The translations under genes and the position numbers were made by a program. Below the pieces are notes generated by a model. That model saw only the letters and a program-made list of their open reading frames with translations, had not been told where the DNA came from and searched no databases. A DNA stretch of 64,000 nucleotides from Ricordea florida (taxonomy: Eukaryota > Cnidaria > Anthozoa > Corallimorpharia > Ricordeidae): assembly GCA_949710005.1 (NCBI GenBank), contig OX453276.1, positions 21,910,849 to 21,974,848 on the forward strand, given 5' to 3'. This document shows positions 10,959 through 22,065 of this stretch, piece by piece; position 1 is the stretch's first letter, and each line of letters begins with the position of its first letter.

Positions 10959-11500
10959 GACTCACCAACAATGAGGAAGTTTTCAATTAAACTGTAATTA
11001 CTCTAATTATTGCTTTCATCTTCAGATGCTAAAATGAGTGTCCAGTTTTCACACGTTCTTTCACCTGGTGAAGCCCTGATCAAAGATTACTACGTTTGCG
11101 ATTCTTGACTAACATGGAAAAGAAAATCTTGCAAGTTTTCGTAACACCAGAAAACGATACAAACGTTATATAATGCGGTTCACAATTTGTTGATGTTTAT
11201 ATTTTGACGATATAAACCCTTGCACCACCTACAAATCACCTGGGTGTGAGACAAGATTTTCTCAAGTACTATTGACAAAACAATTCTTAAAGAATTACCG
11301 AAACAAATCTCCTAAGACTTGCAAACAATGAGCAAGTTTTAAATTCAACTTTACAATTGTATTACCTCTGATGATACCTTTCAACTTGAGATACTAAAAT
11401 AAGTTGTCCAGTTCCTAGTTTCTTTCACCTGGTGAAGATCTGATCAAGGATTACTACATGATGCGGTTCGCTATTTGTTGGTGCTGATTATTTTCTCAAC
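10959..11500 (+). repeat. Diverged tandem duplication, unit ~290-350 bp
   Basis: 10975-11200 and 11325-11480 share, in order, 'caatgag.aagtttt', 'tttcacctggtgaag', 'ctgatcaa.gattactac' and 'atgcggttc'. The copies are clearly related but diverged and indel-rich. No gene is seen in the stretch. Confidence 0.5.
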
Positions 11501-12063
11501 ACCTACCAAGATTCAAATGAATGGCAAGCCAATGGTTAGGTTGTGTATAAGGGACTGTTTGTAATATTCCTTGCCATTCATCTAAATTTGGAAATAAATT
11601 TCATTTAGAACGATAGCATTCAAAGTACAGGTATAATGACTTTTAGACAAAAAAGCATTGTTAAACGCGAGGAGTATCACATTAAACAAACCAACAATCA
11701 TGTTAACGCATAGCGATTTCACTTTCCAGGAGAGAGGGATCAATTAATACCGCAGTGTATTTTTGAATATTGAATACTCAAATTATATACTGGGTCATCC
11801 TGAGAAAGATGAAAAAGAATAGACAGTAACACCGTAACCATAATATTGGCACTGTCCATTGGATAATCTTGAATTTAAATTCTATTCCTCCGGCATCCGT
11901 CTTACAAATACACCCATCAAATCTGCTCGGTAGAATCATCTGTTGATAAAGAAATACTATATATCCGAAAAGACCCAATTTATGAACTTCCAAATCTGAT
12001 GAATAATGGCGGAATGGGTATTCTAACAAAATTCTAGTTACTGAAAGTTCAGTATCTAAATAT
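11500..12063. other. Intergenic, no gene recognised
   Basis: AT-rich. The only structure seen is a small inverted pair, 'aaatgaatggcaag' near 11516 and 'cttgccattcatct' near 11570. It includes the 3' flank of the receptor kinase gene. Confidence 0.5.
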
Positions 12064-12236
12064 TCATACGACAGCATGGGCGTTATTTTCCAGATCTCCA
12101 TTATCTTGGTCGGCATAGCTCATTCTGACGTCCTCCGGGGAGCGGGGAACATCGTAGTTAGCTCCAAGGCTGGTTGAACGGGGAATGTCGTAATCACTTG
12201 TGGCAGGACTTCTGGGAATGTCGTAATTTTCCTGGT
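12064..12236 (-). CDS. RTK terminal exon with repeated YD(I/V)PRS motifs
   Basis: Encodes about 57 residues up to TGA at 12064-12066, including [16 protein letters not shown] and ANYDVPRS at regular spacing. Phase 1 joins correctly to the exon ending at 12796. The repeats look like docking sites for SH2 proteins, an inference from the YxxP pattern. Confidence 0.78.
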
Positions 12237-15200
12237 CTAACAAAATAGAGAACGATTTGAGAAAGTGAGTTTATTCGAGTTTCATATTTAGAACCATTGA
12301 TATCAAATAAGCAAACATAGTTTAAATTATTGGACATAGTTTTTCTACCATTTCAATTTTTTGGATATTGGGGCATTCGCGAATGATAAAGAAAATTTAG
12401 CTTAGCGCCGTGGAAAGTTTGGCTATCGGATCAAAGACGAGTCACGTCTGCATAATTCCAGTCAAAAAGTATTTCCAAACCCCCGACACAAAAGTTTCGT
12501 ATGTGCGTTGGAACACTGTACCGTGTGTTTGATATGCGTTATTACTCAGTTCCAGCATCTTGAGGATTGTTCCGAGGTGCTCAAGATGTTTTAAGAACCA
12601 AATAAGACTATTAAAATTATTAAATTAATTGATTAAAATACTCTCTTTGACAGCACTCCCACATTTGAATGAAGTTTTTAACTTAAAACCCCGGGGGATG
12701 TATACAATGTCCAACTGGCATTTACCAGTTGATGGATGTGATGTGAAATTTACGGTAACATTGGTTAATTAACACTACACGTGCGCTCTTCATACCTGGC
12801 ACTAAGGGATCACCGGCTTCAACATCTTCTTCAGGGTCAGAGGAAGGCGGTACGTCATAATTATGATAGGGATTACGAAGACGGTCTCCTATCACGTTGA
12901 ACTCTATTCGTTTGTCAGGGTCTTTAAGCCAACATTCCTTCATGATGGCGTAAATAAAGTCAGGGCAGTTGTCTGGTTTGCCCAAATGGATCCCCTAAAA
13001 GACAAAGATGACAAAAAACTCATGCCATCGTCGAGACAGGGCTCTACAAACCAATCATAAGCAGACAAACGAATCATAAGCAGACAAACCAATCATGAGC
13101 ACACAAACCAATCATAAGCAGACAAATATAACCCGCACAGAGGATTACCTTTTTGATAAATTCTGTAACTTCTTTGTTAGTGTAGCCATAATATGGCTGC
13201 AGACCAAAGGTGAAAATCTCCCAAAGTACCACTCCATATGCGTACACATCGGACTTGAGACTAAACTTGCCGTACAGGAAAGCCTCAGGGGCGAGCCAAC
13301 GGATTGGTAACATGGTTTCTTTACTCATCTACATACAAAGGAAAAAATTTATAACGTACAATCAATATACTAATAAAAAAAATAGGGCTCCAAATGGCCT
13401 TAAACCCATGCTAATGGAAAAATTTGAAATTAAACTGAAAGTCAACGATATCCTACCAAAATATTTTACTAGTATAATCTTAGAACCATCCAAGACAAAG
13501 ATCATTTTTAAGACCATTTTGTCAGTAAAAGCACCATGGCTGCACGTGGTCTAAATATGATGACCAGTTACGTTCACACAAGTAAAATGTCTTGATCATG
13601 GTACGGCCGCGGAGAAAAATATCCTTACCTTGTAATATTCCGAAGAATACAAATCACGCGACATTCCAAAATCACCTATCTTAACCACAAGATTGTCTGA
13701 TACCAAAATGTTTCTAGCAGCCAGGTCTCGGTGTACAAACTTAAGGTCCGCTAGGAACTGCATTCCAGAAGCAATCTGGCAAGCTATGGAAATTAAGTCT
13801 TCCTGAGAAAGGAACACTAGAGAAAAGAACACAAAAGAATAAGTGAGATAAATGGCGAAACATGACTGTTGATGGTTGAATGATTCACGTTTGCTTTTCA
13901 GTTACTAAGTACAAAGGAATGCTTGTAGGTTCCAATTACCTAAGTCGACATAGTACTATCATGTCTGCAACATAACCACCATCACCAACAGATTCTACTG
14001 TACCGTCATTACCCAGTGGGAGAGACTTGGGCATGATTCGGTCATAGTTCCGTGAGCAGTGTGAGCGCAAGAAAAATATTAAGTTGACGATCGACGAACT
14101 TAAACAGCCTTTTACGCGCAGTGGCTTAAACAGTTTTCCATCTGTTTGGAGTTCAGAATTGCACAATTTACCGGCTTTTTCTGTTAGCCAAACCAAATCA
14201 ATTTGTCCCAGTTTCCGAGTCAAACACACCATAATGTCATGCGTTATTGAATATGCATAATCAATAACAATCAAATGCAGTGTATGTCTTACCTCTTCCT
14301 TTCTCGATGGAGTCAAGGGAAGTTTCCGCGGGCTTAGCATTTCTAAGGTACTGATTCAAATCACCACCACTCATGTACTCGAACACCATCCCATAAGGTT
14401 CCTCTTCAGTAGACACTGCCAACAGTTGCACTATGTTGGGATGTTTTAAGATGGACATCAATGTAACTTCTCGAAAGAACTCCTCTTTTTGCTCTTTAGA
14501 TGGATCGGTCTTCAACGCTTTCACTGCAACATAAATATCTTTCTTGGGTTGTCCATCAATTAGATCAGCTGCGCGACCTACAAGAAACAATTTAGTGAAG
14601 ATTAGTGTTTAGAGTCCGAGAAGAGTGCGACCGTGTGTGCAAATTAAAGAAATCAGTATTGAAGCTGAATGTTGCAGACTACAGATTTTCTTAGTTAGAG
14701 CACTCATGTTTTAATGCTCAGACTAAACTTAAATTGAAATGGTTGCAGTTGATAAATGAATACCCACTAACCTTGGAACACCTTTCCAAAAAATCCTTCA
14801 CCTAAGTCTTTTATATACACCACACTGTCAAGTCTGTACTGTTTCAGTTTGTCTGGATCATACAGTCTTAACAAACGGGAATCAAGGCTCCTTAGAGACT
14901 CCGCTCTAAGCCTGTCCCTCATTGTTATCGACCCTTTGTGGGATAACGCATTTGCATTGTCCACAGCGTCCTTCCTTTTCTTAGTTTTGCGGCGGTAGAC
15001 AAATATAGCAATACAAACAAGAACAATGGTCAGCCCAATCAACAGTGCAGGAAGGATAATCTCCAGTTTGCTATCGTCGTCAGGAGGGGTGGGTGTTGTC
15101 TCCCCTTCAGTAAACCCTGTCGGCGAAGTGAAAAAATCTTCAACAAACAATTGGACTAAAACGTAAAATAAAAATACTTGTATTGCAGCCAAATGTGTGA

Positions 15201-16654
15201 AGGCTAAAAAGCACCATGCCTCCCAATGTTAGTACACCATAATCCAAACCAATCATGAGCACACAAACCAGTCATGAGCACGGAAAGCAATCACGAGCAC
15301 ACAAACCAATCATAAGCAGACAAACCAATCATGAGCACACAAACCAATCATGAGCACACAAACCAATCATAAGCAGACAAACCAGTCATGAGCACACAAA
15401 CCAGTCATAAGCACACAAGCCAGTCATAAGCACACAAACCAGTCATAAGCACACAAACCAGTCATAAGCAGAAAAACCAATCATAAGCAGACAAACCAGT
15501 CATAAGCAGACAAACCAATCATGAGCACACAAACCAGTCATAAGCAGACAAACCAATCATGAGCACACAAAGAAATTATGAGCACACAAACCAATCATGA
15601 GCACACAAACCAATCATAAGCAGACAAACCAATCATAAGCAGACAAACCAATCATAAGGGACGGACCATTAGAAAAGTGATGGGGGGTGGGGAATTTTTT
15701 GCTCACTGCTTGTGCAGGAATTTGTTTTTTCAGGTGAACCCCTCTGCACGAATTTTTTTTACTACGTGTGAAAAAGTCACAATTGGACCTTCCTTCTGCA
15801 TGAATTTCTTTTTTACCTTCTTCTTTGCATGAATTTTTTTCTTGGCATTTTCCCTTGCATGAATTTTTTTTGGTTTTTCCCAACCCCCCCCCCCCCCTAT
15901 CACTTTTCTAATGGTCCGTCCCTAAGCAGACAAAGCCCATAACAATGAAAGGTAATTCGCTTCGTCTTCAACGGAACCTGACTGGAGGAGTTGGGCCATT
16001 TTATTTCATGCCGGGGCGGTATTCCATACTTTGGAAGATAGATTTGATTTCCTTTATCACAGAAGTTGACTAGTCATAGAATGATACTGAGAAGCTTTAC
16101 TGATACATGATGGAAAGGGAAAGGTGACTGACTGTCGGACTCGCTAGCTAGCTGATTGGTTGACTGGCAAGCCGAGTTCGTCAGTTGTAAACTTACTGAA
16201 GAATCCAGTGTGGATGCAAGTCTTGTTTCCAGGTAAGTCTTTGTAGTAATGTGAGGGCTGGTGCCTGGAGCAGTTCGGAAGTGCTGTATGTATGAAGTCA
16301 ATGTTTTTGTCCTTTACCAGATAATTCACAGCACCAATAACTCGATTGAGTGAGTCACCGCAGTCCTTAAAAATGGCTTTACAGTCCTCTCTGCAGTAAT
16401 CAATAATGGTATTATCTGGGTAGCATGGCGGTAATGTGTAGTGACACAGCAAGTTAGACAGAATGTGTCGACACCTTTTGTCAGTGACGTATTTATCACT
16501 GCTGACCACGCCCATTGTTGTTTTGAGGAATATCTCGGTGAAGTACAAACCAAACTTGTTATCAAAAAAACGCTTGGTATCTCGGTAAGCAGGAAGTGTG
16601 GAGTTAAAGGAATTACGGCACACATTTCCGTCATACTGCATACAAGTTCCACCC
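12064..16654 (-). CDS. Receptor tyrosine kinase with Frizzled-type CRD (ROR/MuSK-like), 5' incomplete
   Basis: Single-pass receptor kinase that would bind an extracellular ligand and phosphorylate tyrosines. Seven exons are visible on the minus strand: 16654-16197, 15116-14772, 14577-14293, 13802-13629, 13328-13149, 12994-12796 and 12236-12064 (stop). All have GT/AG borders. In order: a Cys-rich Frizzled-like domain, a transmembrane helix, a glycine-rich loop [15 protein letters not shown] with the ATP-site lysine, [18 protein letters not shown] and [18 protein letters not shown] short tail has three YD(I/V)PRS motifs. HRDLAARN and the linked domains mark a tyrosine kinase. CRD plus TM plus kinase fits ROR or MuSK best; a cnidarian-specific receptor is possible. 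The signal peptide exon and any Ig domains must lie upstream or are missing. Introns hold a minisatellite and a MITE. Confidence 0.9.
12796..12994 (-). CDS. RTK exon: kinase C-terminal helices
   Basis: [20 protein letters not shown] contains the conserved CW...P..R motif that closes the kinase fold. An acidic tail ([14 protein letters not shown]) follows, with one YDVPPSS tyrosine. Donor GTATGA. Confidence 0.88.
13046..13125 (+). repeat. Short minisatellite array in RTK intron
   Basis: About four copies of a ~19-bp unit (acaaaccaatcataagcag) between two kinase exons. Same unit as the large array at 15244-15656. Confidence 0.85.
13149..13328 (-). CDS. RTK exon: P+1 loop and C-lobe
   Basis: [20 protein letters not shown] and [21 protein letters not shown]. 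The PIRW and [12 protein letters not shown] blocks are those of tyrosine kinases. Donor GTAATC. Confidence 0.92.
13629..13802 (-). CDS. RTK exon: catalytic loop and DFG
   Basis: [11 protein letters not shown], then HRDLAARN (the AAR form is typical of receptor tyrosine kinases), [11 protein letters not shown] and an activation-loop SEYYK with two adjacent tyrosines. Donor GTAAGG. Confidence 0.93.
14293..14577 (-). CDS. RTK exon: kinase N-lobe
   Basis: Carries VAVKALK (ATP-anchoring Lys), the alpha-C helix EFFREVTLM with its conserved Glu, [10 protein letters not shown] and the hinge [16 protein letters not shown]. Donor GTAAGA. Confidence 0.92.
14772..15116 (-). CDS. RTK exon: transmembrane segment, juxtamembrane, glycine loop
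   Basis: Opens with an acidic, Thr/Pro-rich linker ([11 protein letters not shown]). Then comes a hydrophobic helix [20 protein letters not shown] and a basic stop-transfer YRRKTKKRK. It ends at the kinase glycine loop [11 protein letters not shown], with the donor GTTAGT just after. Confidence 0.88.
15244..15656 (+). repeat. Minisatellite array, ~19-bp unit
   Basis: About 21 tandem copies of 'acaaaccaatcatgagcac' with variants aatcat/agtcat and gag/aag. It lies in the RTK intron between the CRD exon and the transmembrane exon. The last unit is broken by a MITE at 15658. Confidence 0.92.
15658..15922 (+). mobile_element. Harbinger-like MITE, 265 bp
   Basis: Ends in inverted repeats 'gggacggaccattagaaaagtga' with a TAA duplication at 15655-15657 and 15923-15925. 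It is inserted in the minisatellite. The inside has several 'gcatgaattttttt' units and a C-tract and no gene. A 3-bp TWA duplication suggests PIF/Harbinger, but this is weak evidence. Confidence 0.75.
16197..16654 (-). CDS. RTK exon: Frizzled-type cysteine-rich domain
   Basis: Exon with acceptor at 16655-16656 and donor GTAAGT after 16197. It encodes about 150 residues with ten or so cysteines ([45 protein letters not shown]), spaced as in Frizzled/ROR/MuSK ligand-binding CRDs. The CHYTLPPC and YCREDC blocks are the most typical. Confidence 0.8.
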
Positions 16655-16979
16655 CTGTAAATTAAGACAAAGGAGCGTTTTTAGAAATGCTTTATGCATG
16701 ATTTGACTGATGACATGTAAGGTTGGATCCGGCCTCGCACAGTGGACGCATATTCAAGAATGATGTTGTGTTTATTAGCATTTTCTACCAATCTTATCTT
16801 TCTTTCCCTTTTGACTCGTGAAGTGTGAAGCATGATTCAGCTAGATGTGGTGTCACTCTCTCTTCGACAGTTTTCTTGGCTTGTGTATTTCTGTATTTTT
16901 TATTGATGAATGGCTCTGCGAATACTATAGAGCATTCTACGAGTTGGCGTTAGTAGCCTCTAAGCAGACTCTTCGGTTG
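16655..16979. other. Upstream of the visible RTK exons, nothing recognised
   Basis: No further receptor exon with extracellular cysteines could be read here on the minus strand. The 5' exons may lie beyond the nearby mobile elements or be lost. Confidence 0.4.
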
Positions 16980-17284
16980 AAAATGGCGCGCGGTCGAAAT
17001 ATAAGGGCTTGGTGACTAGTTAAGAAAGGAAGAACCTGCAGCGATCTCTTCAGTTTTTCAGTTCTGCCCACCACTGATCTGTCAAAGCATCAAAGCGAAA
17101 CGAACCAACCAGGTCCAAGCGGATATGACTTCTCGGAGAAACTTTTCATTCAAAGGAGATCAAAACATAGCTTTTGACACGTGTAATCGACAGCTCAGAA
17201 ACTCGGAAAAAATGTATCGATAAAAACCTGGGGGAAAACCCCACATTGTCAAATCGGCCGATTAATTTAGCAGAGTTTGCAAGT

Positions 17285-17665
17285 GTAGCCAATCTCAACA
17301 ACTGAAATATTCAACATCAGTCATACAAGTTATAATCTTAGAGACGCAGACTTCAGACAGGAAAGCGTCAACACTACAAAATACGACAAACACTCTCTCC
17401 GGGATCTAAGATCAGCACCTACAATCAATAACTTTAAAAAAGGTATTAGAAAGATAGAACTAGCCTCGTTAATAGATGATTCGTGTAACGACTGTGTCCT
17501 TTGTGAGACGTAGTTATTTTAAGAACTAGAATTATTAAAGCCGGTTTTAAATTTAGAGTTTTGATGTAAATTTAGGGTTTTTAGACGTATATAGTCTCCC
17601 CAATCAGTAAGGCACTGTGCCTGAGCTATAAGACTTGAGACTTAATTTTAAAATTTATTATTATC
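17285..17665 (+). mobile_element. LINE 3' end fragment
   Basis: Encodes a decayed LINE tail (RDADFRQESVNTTKYDKHSLRDLRSAP, then NNFKKGIRKIELASL and CNDCVLC). This is the usual end of non-LTR ORF2, with a terminal CxxCxLC. A 3' untranslated part follows and ends in TTATTATC. Confidence 0.55.
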
Positions 17666-17845
17666 TTATTAAGGTTTCAGTCAAACATTCCTGAGTTTTC
17701 GATTTCCAGTGCTGTCAATCCAAGAGATCCGGCCTCTTCAATTTGATTGGATATGGCACTCTTTAGGAAGGGGACAATCTACAAGGACACTGCCATTTGA
17801 TGAAGTTCATTCGGCAGCGAGTAACGATCTAACAACGGCAAAAAC

Positions 17846-18028
17846 TTAAAACACAAGGCTTTTTCCAAAGCCCGTAGGCAGCACGGCAAACACATCCTTT
17901 TCCTTGAAAAGACTTTTTATTGCTAGGTCTTGCTCTTTCTTAAGATGAATTTCTCTTGAAGCTTCTGAAGACAAAAATGAGATAGCTTTATGTAGAAGAG
18001 ATGCACTTTCCGCGGTCGCGCTTTCCAT
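17846..18028 (-). pseudogene. RecQ-like DNA helicase, N-terminal exon fragment
   Basis: Starts at an ATG at 18028 and reads about 60 residues to 17846. It has a KKEQDLAIKSLFKEKDVFAVLPTGFGKSLVF block: the helicase Q-motif region followed by Walker A (PTGFGKS). Reading then meets stops. Many cnidarian genomes carry similar RecQ-like first exons in repetitive DNA. No further helicase motif is found within the element, so this is a fragment. Confidence 0.6.
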
Positions 18029-18118
18029 ATTGAGTTGAAATAAAAATCTCTGTGGTTTGTTTAAACTACAGAGATGGCTGCAGGCTCTTCCTTTCTTGAC
18101 TAGTCACCAAACCCTTAT

Positions 18119-18225
18119 ATTTCGACCGCGCGCCATTTTCTTGCAACGGAAGAGGAAATTTCGACCGCGCGCCATTTTCAACGGAAGAGGGTATTTCGGC
18201 CGGGCGCCATTTTCAACGGAGGAGC
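18119..18225 (+). repeat. Three tandem 'tttcgaccgcgcgccatttt' units
   Basis: Three copies of a unit of about 36-42 bp (cgaccgcgcgccattttcaacggaagagg) at the right end of the TIR element. The last copy is diverged (cggccgggcgcc). Confidence 0.8.
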
Positions 18226-21200
18226 TTGTTTCCAGGCTATGGCGTCAGTGACTAATGCTTCAAACGTAACAAATGCTACAGCAACTAAACACGGTAATGT
18301 TATTCACAATTCTCCTTTTTGATTTAAAATTACCCCCAAGGAATGTGATAGGACACAAAGTTCATTGGTTTTGCTTGAAAACAAGAGAAAACCTCTGAAG
18401 ATATGGTGTATGTAGTTATAATGTCGCTGCTACACTGAATGGCCAGCGATTTCCAGTTTTTTCATTTGTCATTCGATGAATGTGTTTGCCGTAAGTCCGT
18501 ACCGTACTTATCTACCTGGCGAATCGGTAAAAACAAGTTTGCATCGCCATAATTGAAACTACCTAAAGTCCCATCGCATCTTCAGCACCAGTTGCCGTTT
18601 TTTTTCTTTTCAGCAAAATTTGGGCAAAATGTTTGGCAAAAATCTTCACATGCTCAAATTTTAGGCGGCTGTGGTGATTTGCTCGTTCAGTTGCATGGAA
18701 ATAGGGAATCAAATTGGGCAAATTACTGTTTAAACTGATAATCATTTTAAATTCCTTTATTTTTTTCATCACCCGTTTGCTTTGTAATGATATCTTGAAG
18801 AGATGTTCTACTTCTGTCTTCAGATGTTTCCGTGACTTGAAGTAAACTTCTAGGAATAACAACGTACTGCTGACAGATACAAAAAAGATTACCTCTTAGT
18901 AAAACACTGAAGTTGGTTGTTAGTTTCAGATGAATTCCAACAGCACCCAATCTTCAGGCATGATGTTTGGTTCTGCGGGCTCGGGCATGCTTCCTTCTGA
19001 TCGTCTGGTATACTAAAACAGTCAAATGCTCCTGTCATAAAAAATACAAACAATCATAAATTCCCTTTCTCTTCAATCCCTAAGTCAAGTAGAAAGTTTT
19101 GTATAGCCAGCATCCGTATATATAATATTTACTTCTTTCTAATACAAATTTCTTTGAGTGAGCAAAACTAATATTTACCTTTATTTAACACAGAAATTCT
19201 TTTAGGATCAAAATCATTACCTAAATAGTTTTTTTTTAGAGAATTGTAATCTACGAGGTGTACATTGCCATTTCACAATAGAGGTTGAATGTACATTATA
19301 GCCTGCTGGTCAAGGAGTCCTTCAAAAAATATGTGTGTGGAGAAACCTATTTTGTTTCAAAACAAATTGAAGGGAAATCTTCTGCTTTCAATCTTCTTTA
19401 GCTGGTCTGAAAATATATAAAACATAGTAACTTGAGTTACACAAGCATAGCCTGCCTCAGGTACCATTAGAAAGGCGGCACAAAAAAAAAATTAAAAGCT
19501 TCGGAAACCAAACGAGTCACGCACCCTCTACAAATAAGGCCAGTCGTAATTTTCCTGATAAGCGCATGTAATATAATGGAAGATTCTATAATTACGGTGT
19601 TATGACTAACCATCAAGATATTTTAAATGATATAATATTATATGATTAATTCAAATCACTTATACTCAAATCTTTTGATCTTTGCTTCTATGGTCAGGCT
19701 TGAAGGGTCGCCATAGCACCAACTGTGAAGAGGCCTGCTGTATTGTTATCATTGACGCAGGCGTTCATACCTTACCATACCACTCTCATTTATAATGCAG
19801 TTTTTTGTACAAAAGAAAATTAGTAGTCCAGCAATCCTTTTTTTTTCTGGTTTAACATTATTGTAATTTACACCTCCACAGCTGATGTTTTACGTAGTTA
19901 TTATTCCAACCTGGTGCAAAATAAGTAATTCTTTACCAATGCGGAATGGTCCAACGTGCTTTTGTTTACGACATCATTTATATGCAAAAATATTGTGGAC
20001 TTCAAAAACAATTGTTCCACAATTAATTCACCAACTTATGACGAGACAGTTTTTATTAAAACGAAGCGTGTCCGCTACTTTAAACAAACTGTTTGCTTAT
20101 AGTTTGAGGAAGTCTTTGCCGGTCTTGAAACTCCAAGACGTTTGAAAACTGAATGACTCTTACGAGTTTCACAACGAAAGTAGATGTGCTGTGGATGTGC
20201 TATATTTTTCTAAGTTACGCCCCGAACGTTGTTCAAGAGAAAGGAAAGTCAAAACAGCTTGGGACCGCTTAGTCGATTAAGTAAACCAAATCAGTTTTTA
20301 GATGACGACAGCTTATTGTAAATCGTTTGGCTGTCGCGTTATTAACAGGTATTACCGTATATAAACCATAGGTGAAAGATCGAGCGTGATATTCATAATG
20401 TCACAATCAACTTCGGTGAGACTATTGACGACAAAGAAACGACAAAAGAGCCAAGTATCACTTTGTTATCAGACTGGATTGTTGGAAAGAGTGAGGCAAA
20501 CACCCAACAATGTGTCAGTTACTCTGTAGCTCATCAAAATACATACCGTTCCATTGATTTAACAGACGAGTACCCGAATGGCGTTTGCAAATGTTTGAAC
20601 TCTGAGAAGCACGACATAAGTCAGTTGCAACTGCGAAATTAAGAGAGCCATACGTTAACTCTACCTACCTGTTGGTAACACCAAGCAAATGTAAAAGCAG
20701 GCAATTGGTAAAATAAGCACTGCACGCGAAGTCTTTTCCATGTTCCCAATGTAAACCCTTTCCAGGTCACGTATACACAGCGCAATGAAACTTTTAGCAG
20801 GTAAACGTTATTTCTCTTGATTTAACGCGGCAGATACCTGGAAATATTATCATGAAGCTTTCACAGTTCTACACAACTTTTTCATCGCTAGAAAAATTAA
20901 CATGTTTCGACGTTCATTTGTTTAAAACGACTCAACTGCGGAACGGAAATGTTCCTTTACGCAATACACAGCGTCACTCGACCGGAAACAATGAGCGCAA
21001 TCAGAGAGTCTGGAAACTACATACAGTATTCATATGTCGTTACTTTTGAAGTATGGGGCGCCGTTTGTAAATTTATTATTTGACCTATTTTGGGAGGATT
21101 TTCTAATGATTTACCTCCTTTATTTATGACAATTTAGCTCAGCGGTTAAATTATCATAAATAACCATTTTTACTCAAATTGGTTATTTCATATGACCAAT

Positions 21201-21398
21201 TTTGTTTTCGTTAGTTATTTGATAAAACCGATCTTGTTTCCAACATAATTAAAAGCAACTTATTGGGATAGATGAAAGTCCCTTAGCAGCCATTTCTTAA
21301 TAACGTAAACATATAACTAGAAATACGATTCCTGCAAAATCTCGCGAAGCTTATTTTTGTATAACTTGTTATGGTTTTTCCTGACAGGGCTGAGACCT
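18226..21398. other. ~3.2 kb without a recognisable gene
   Basis: AT-rich on both strands. The open frames here (for example 18563-18862 minus, 19885-20145 plus) show no family motif, no good splice borders and ordinary length for AT-rich noncoding DNA. I see no RNA gene. Confidence 0.5.
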
Positions 21399-21590
21399 CA
21401 ATTATTATATTCATCTTATCATTACTGATATCATCATAATTACCATTTCTACTTTTACTATTATCATTATTATTATCATTATCATGATCACGATCATGAT
21501 CATTATCATTATGATGATGATGATTATTATTATTGCTATTATTATTATCATTATCATTGCTGTTGTTATTGTTATTGTTGTTATATAATT
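21399..21590 (+). repeat. (ATT/CATTAT)n simple repeat
   Basis: Low-complexity run of ATTATTATT, TTATCATTATCATT and TTGTTATTG units with a small 'atcatgatcacgatcatgatcat' palindrome near 21483-21505. Confidence 0.85.
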
Positions 21591-22065
21591 AGTTTATGGG
21601 GAAGGGGTGTATGTCATATTCTGGGAAAACGTATAATGAAAGAAACATTTCGGCTGCTGTCTAGGTAAAGGCTGTGAAGTTTCTTGCTTTTACAATTTCC
21701 TATATTAAAGTCTATAATTTTATGAAGGTTTTGATAATTTTATGATGGCATCTAAAAATAAAAACACATCGGTGAAGGCGGACAAGGCGTGGTGTACTGC
21801 ACCATAAGCAGGTGTTACAAAGATTGCTCCGCGAATTATTGAATACCGCTCATATAAACACTACGATAAAGAACTCTTCCTCCACGACCCTAGACCAACT
21901 GACTGGTGTCCTGTCTACCGCGCTGACGATGTCAACGAGGCTTTTAATACATGGTGTACAATCTACTCTAGTATTGCCGACCAACATGCTCCAATAAAAA
22001 GACAAAGAGTCAAAGGTAATAAGTGACCCCATGGATGACTCCCGAACTCTCTCACCGGTAAACTG

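Larger units (their letters stand above)
16980..18139. mobile_element. TIR element carrying a RecQ-like fragment
   Basis: Left arm 16980-17047 and right arm 18070-18139 are inverted copies of about 68 bp: 'aaaatggcgcgcggtcgaaatataagg...ttggtgactagt...gaaaggaag...cctgcag.gatctct'. Inside lie a LINE tail and a minus-strand RecQ-helicase N-terminal fragment. The arms are similar but not identical. Non-autonomous. Confidence 0.6.

Noticed and set aside
15244-15656. A CRISPR array
   Set aside because: The short units are contiguous with no unique spacers, and the context is an intron of an animal gene.
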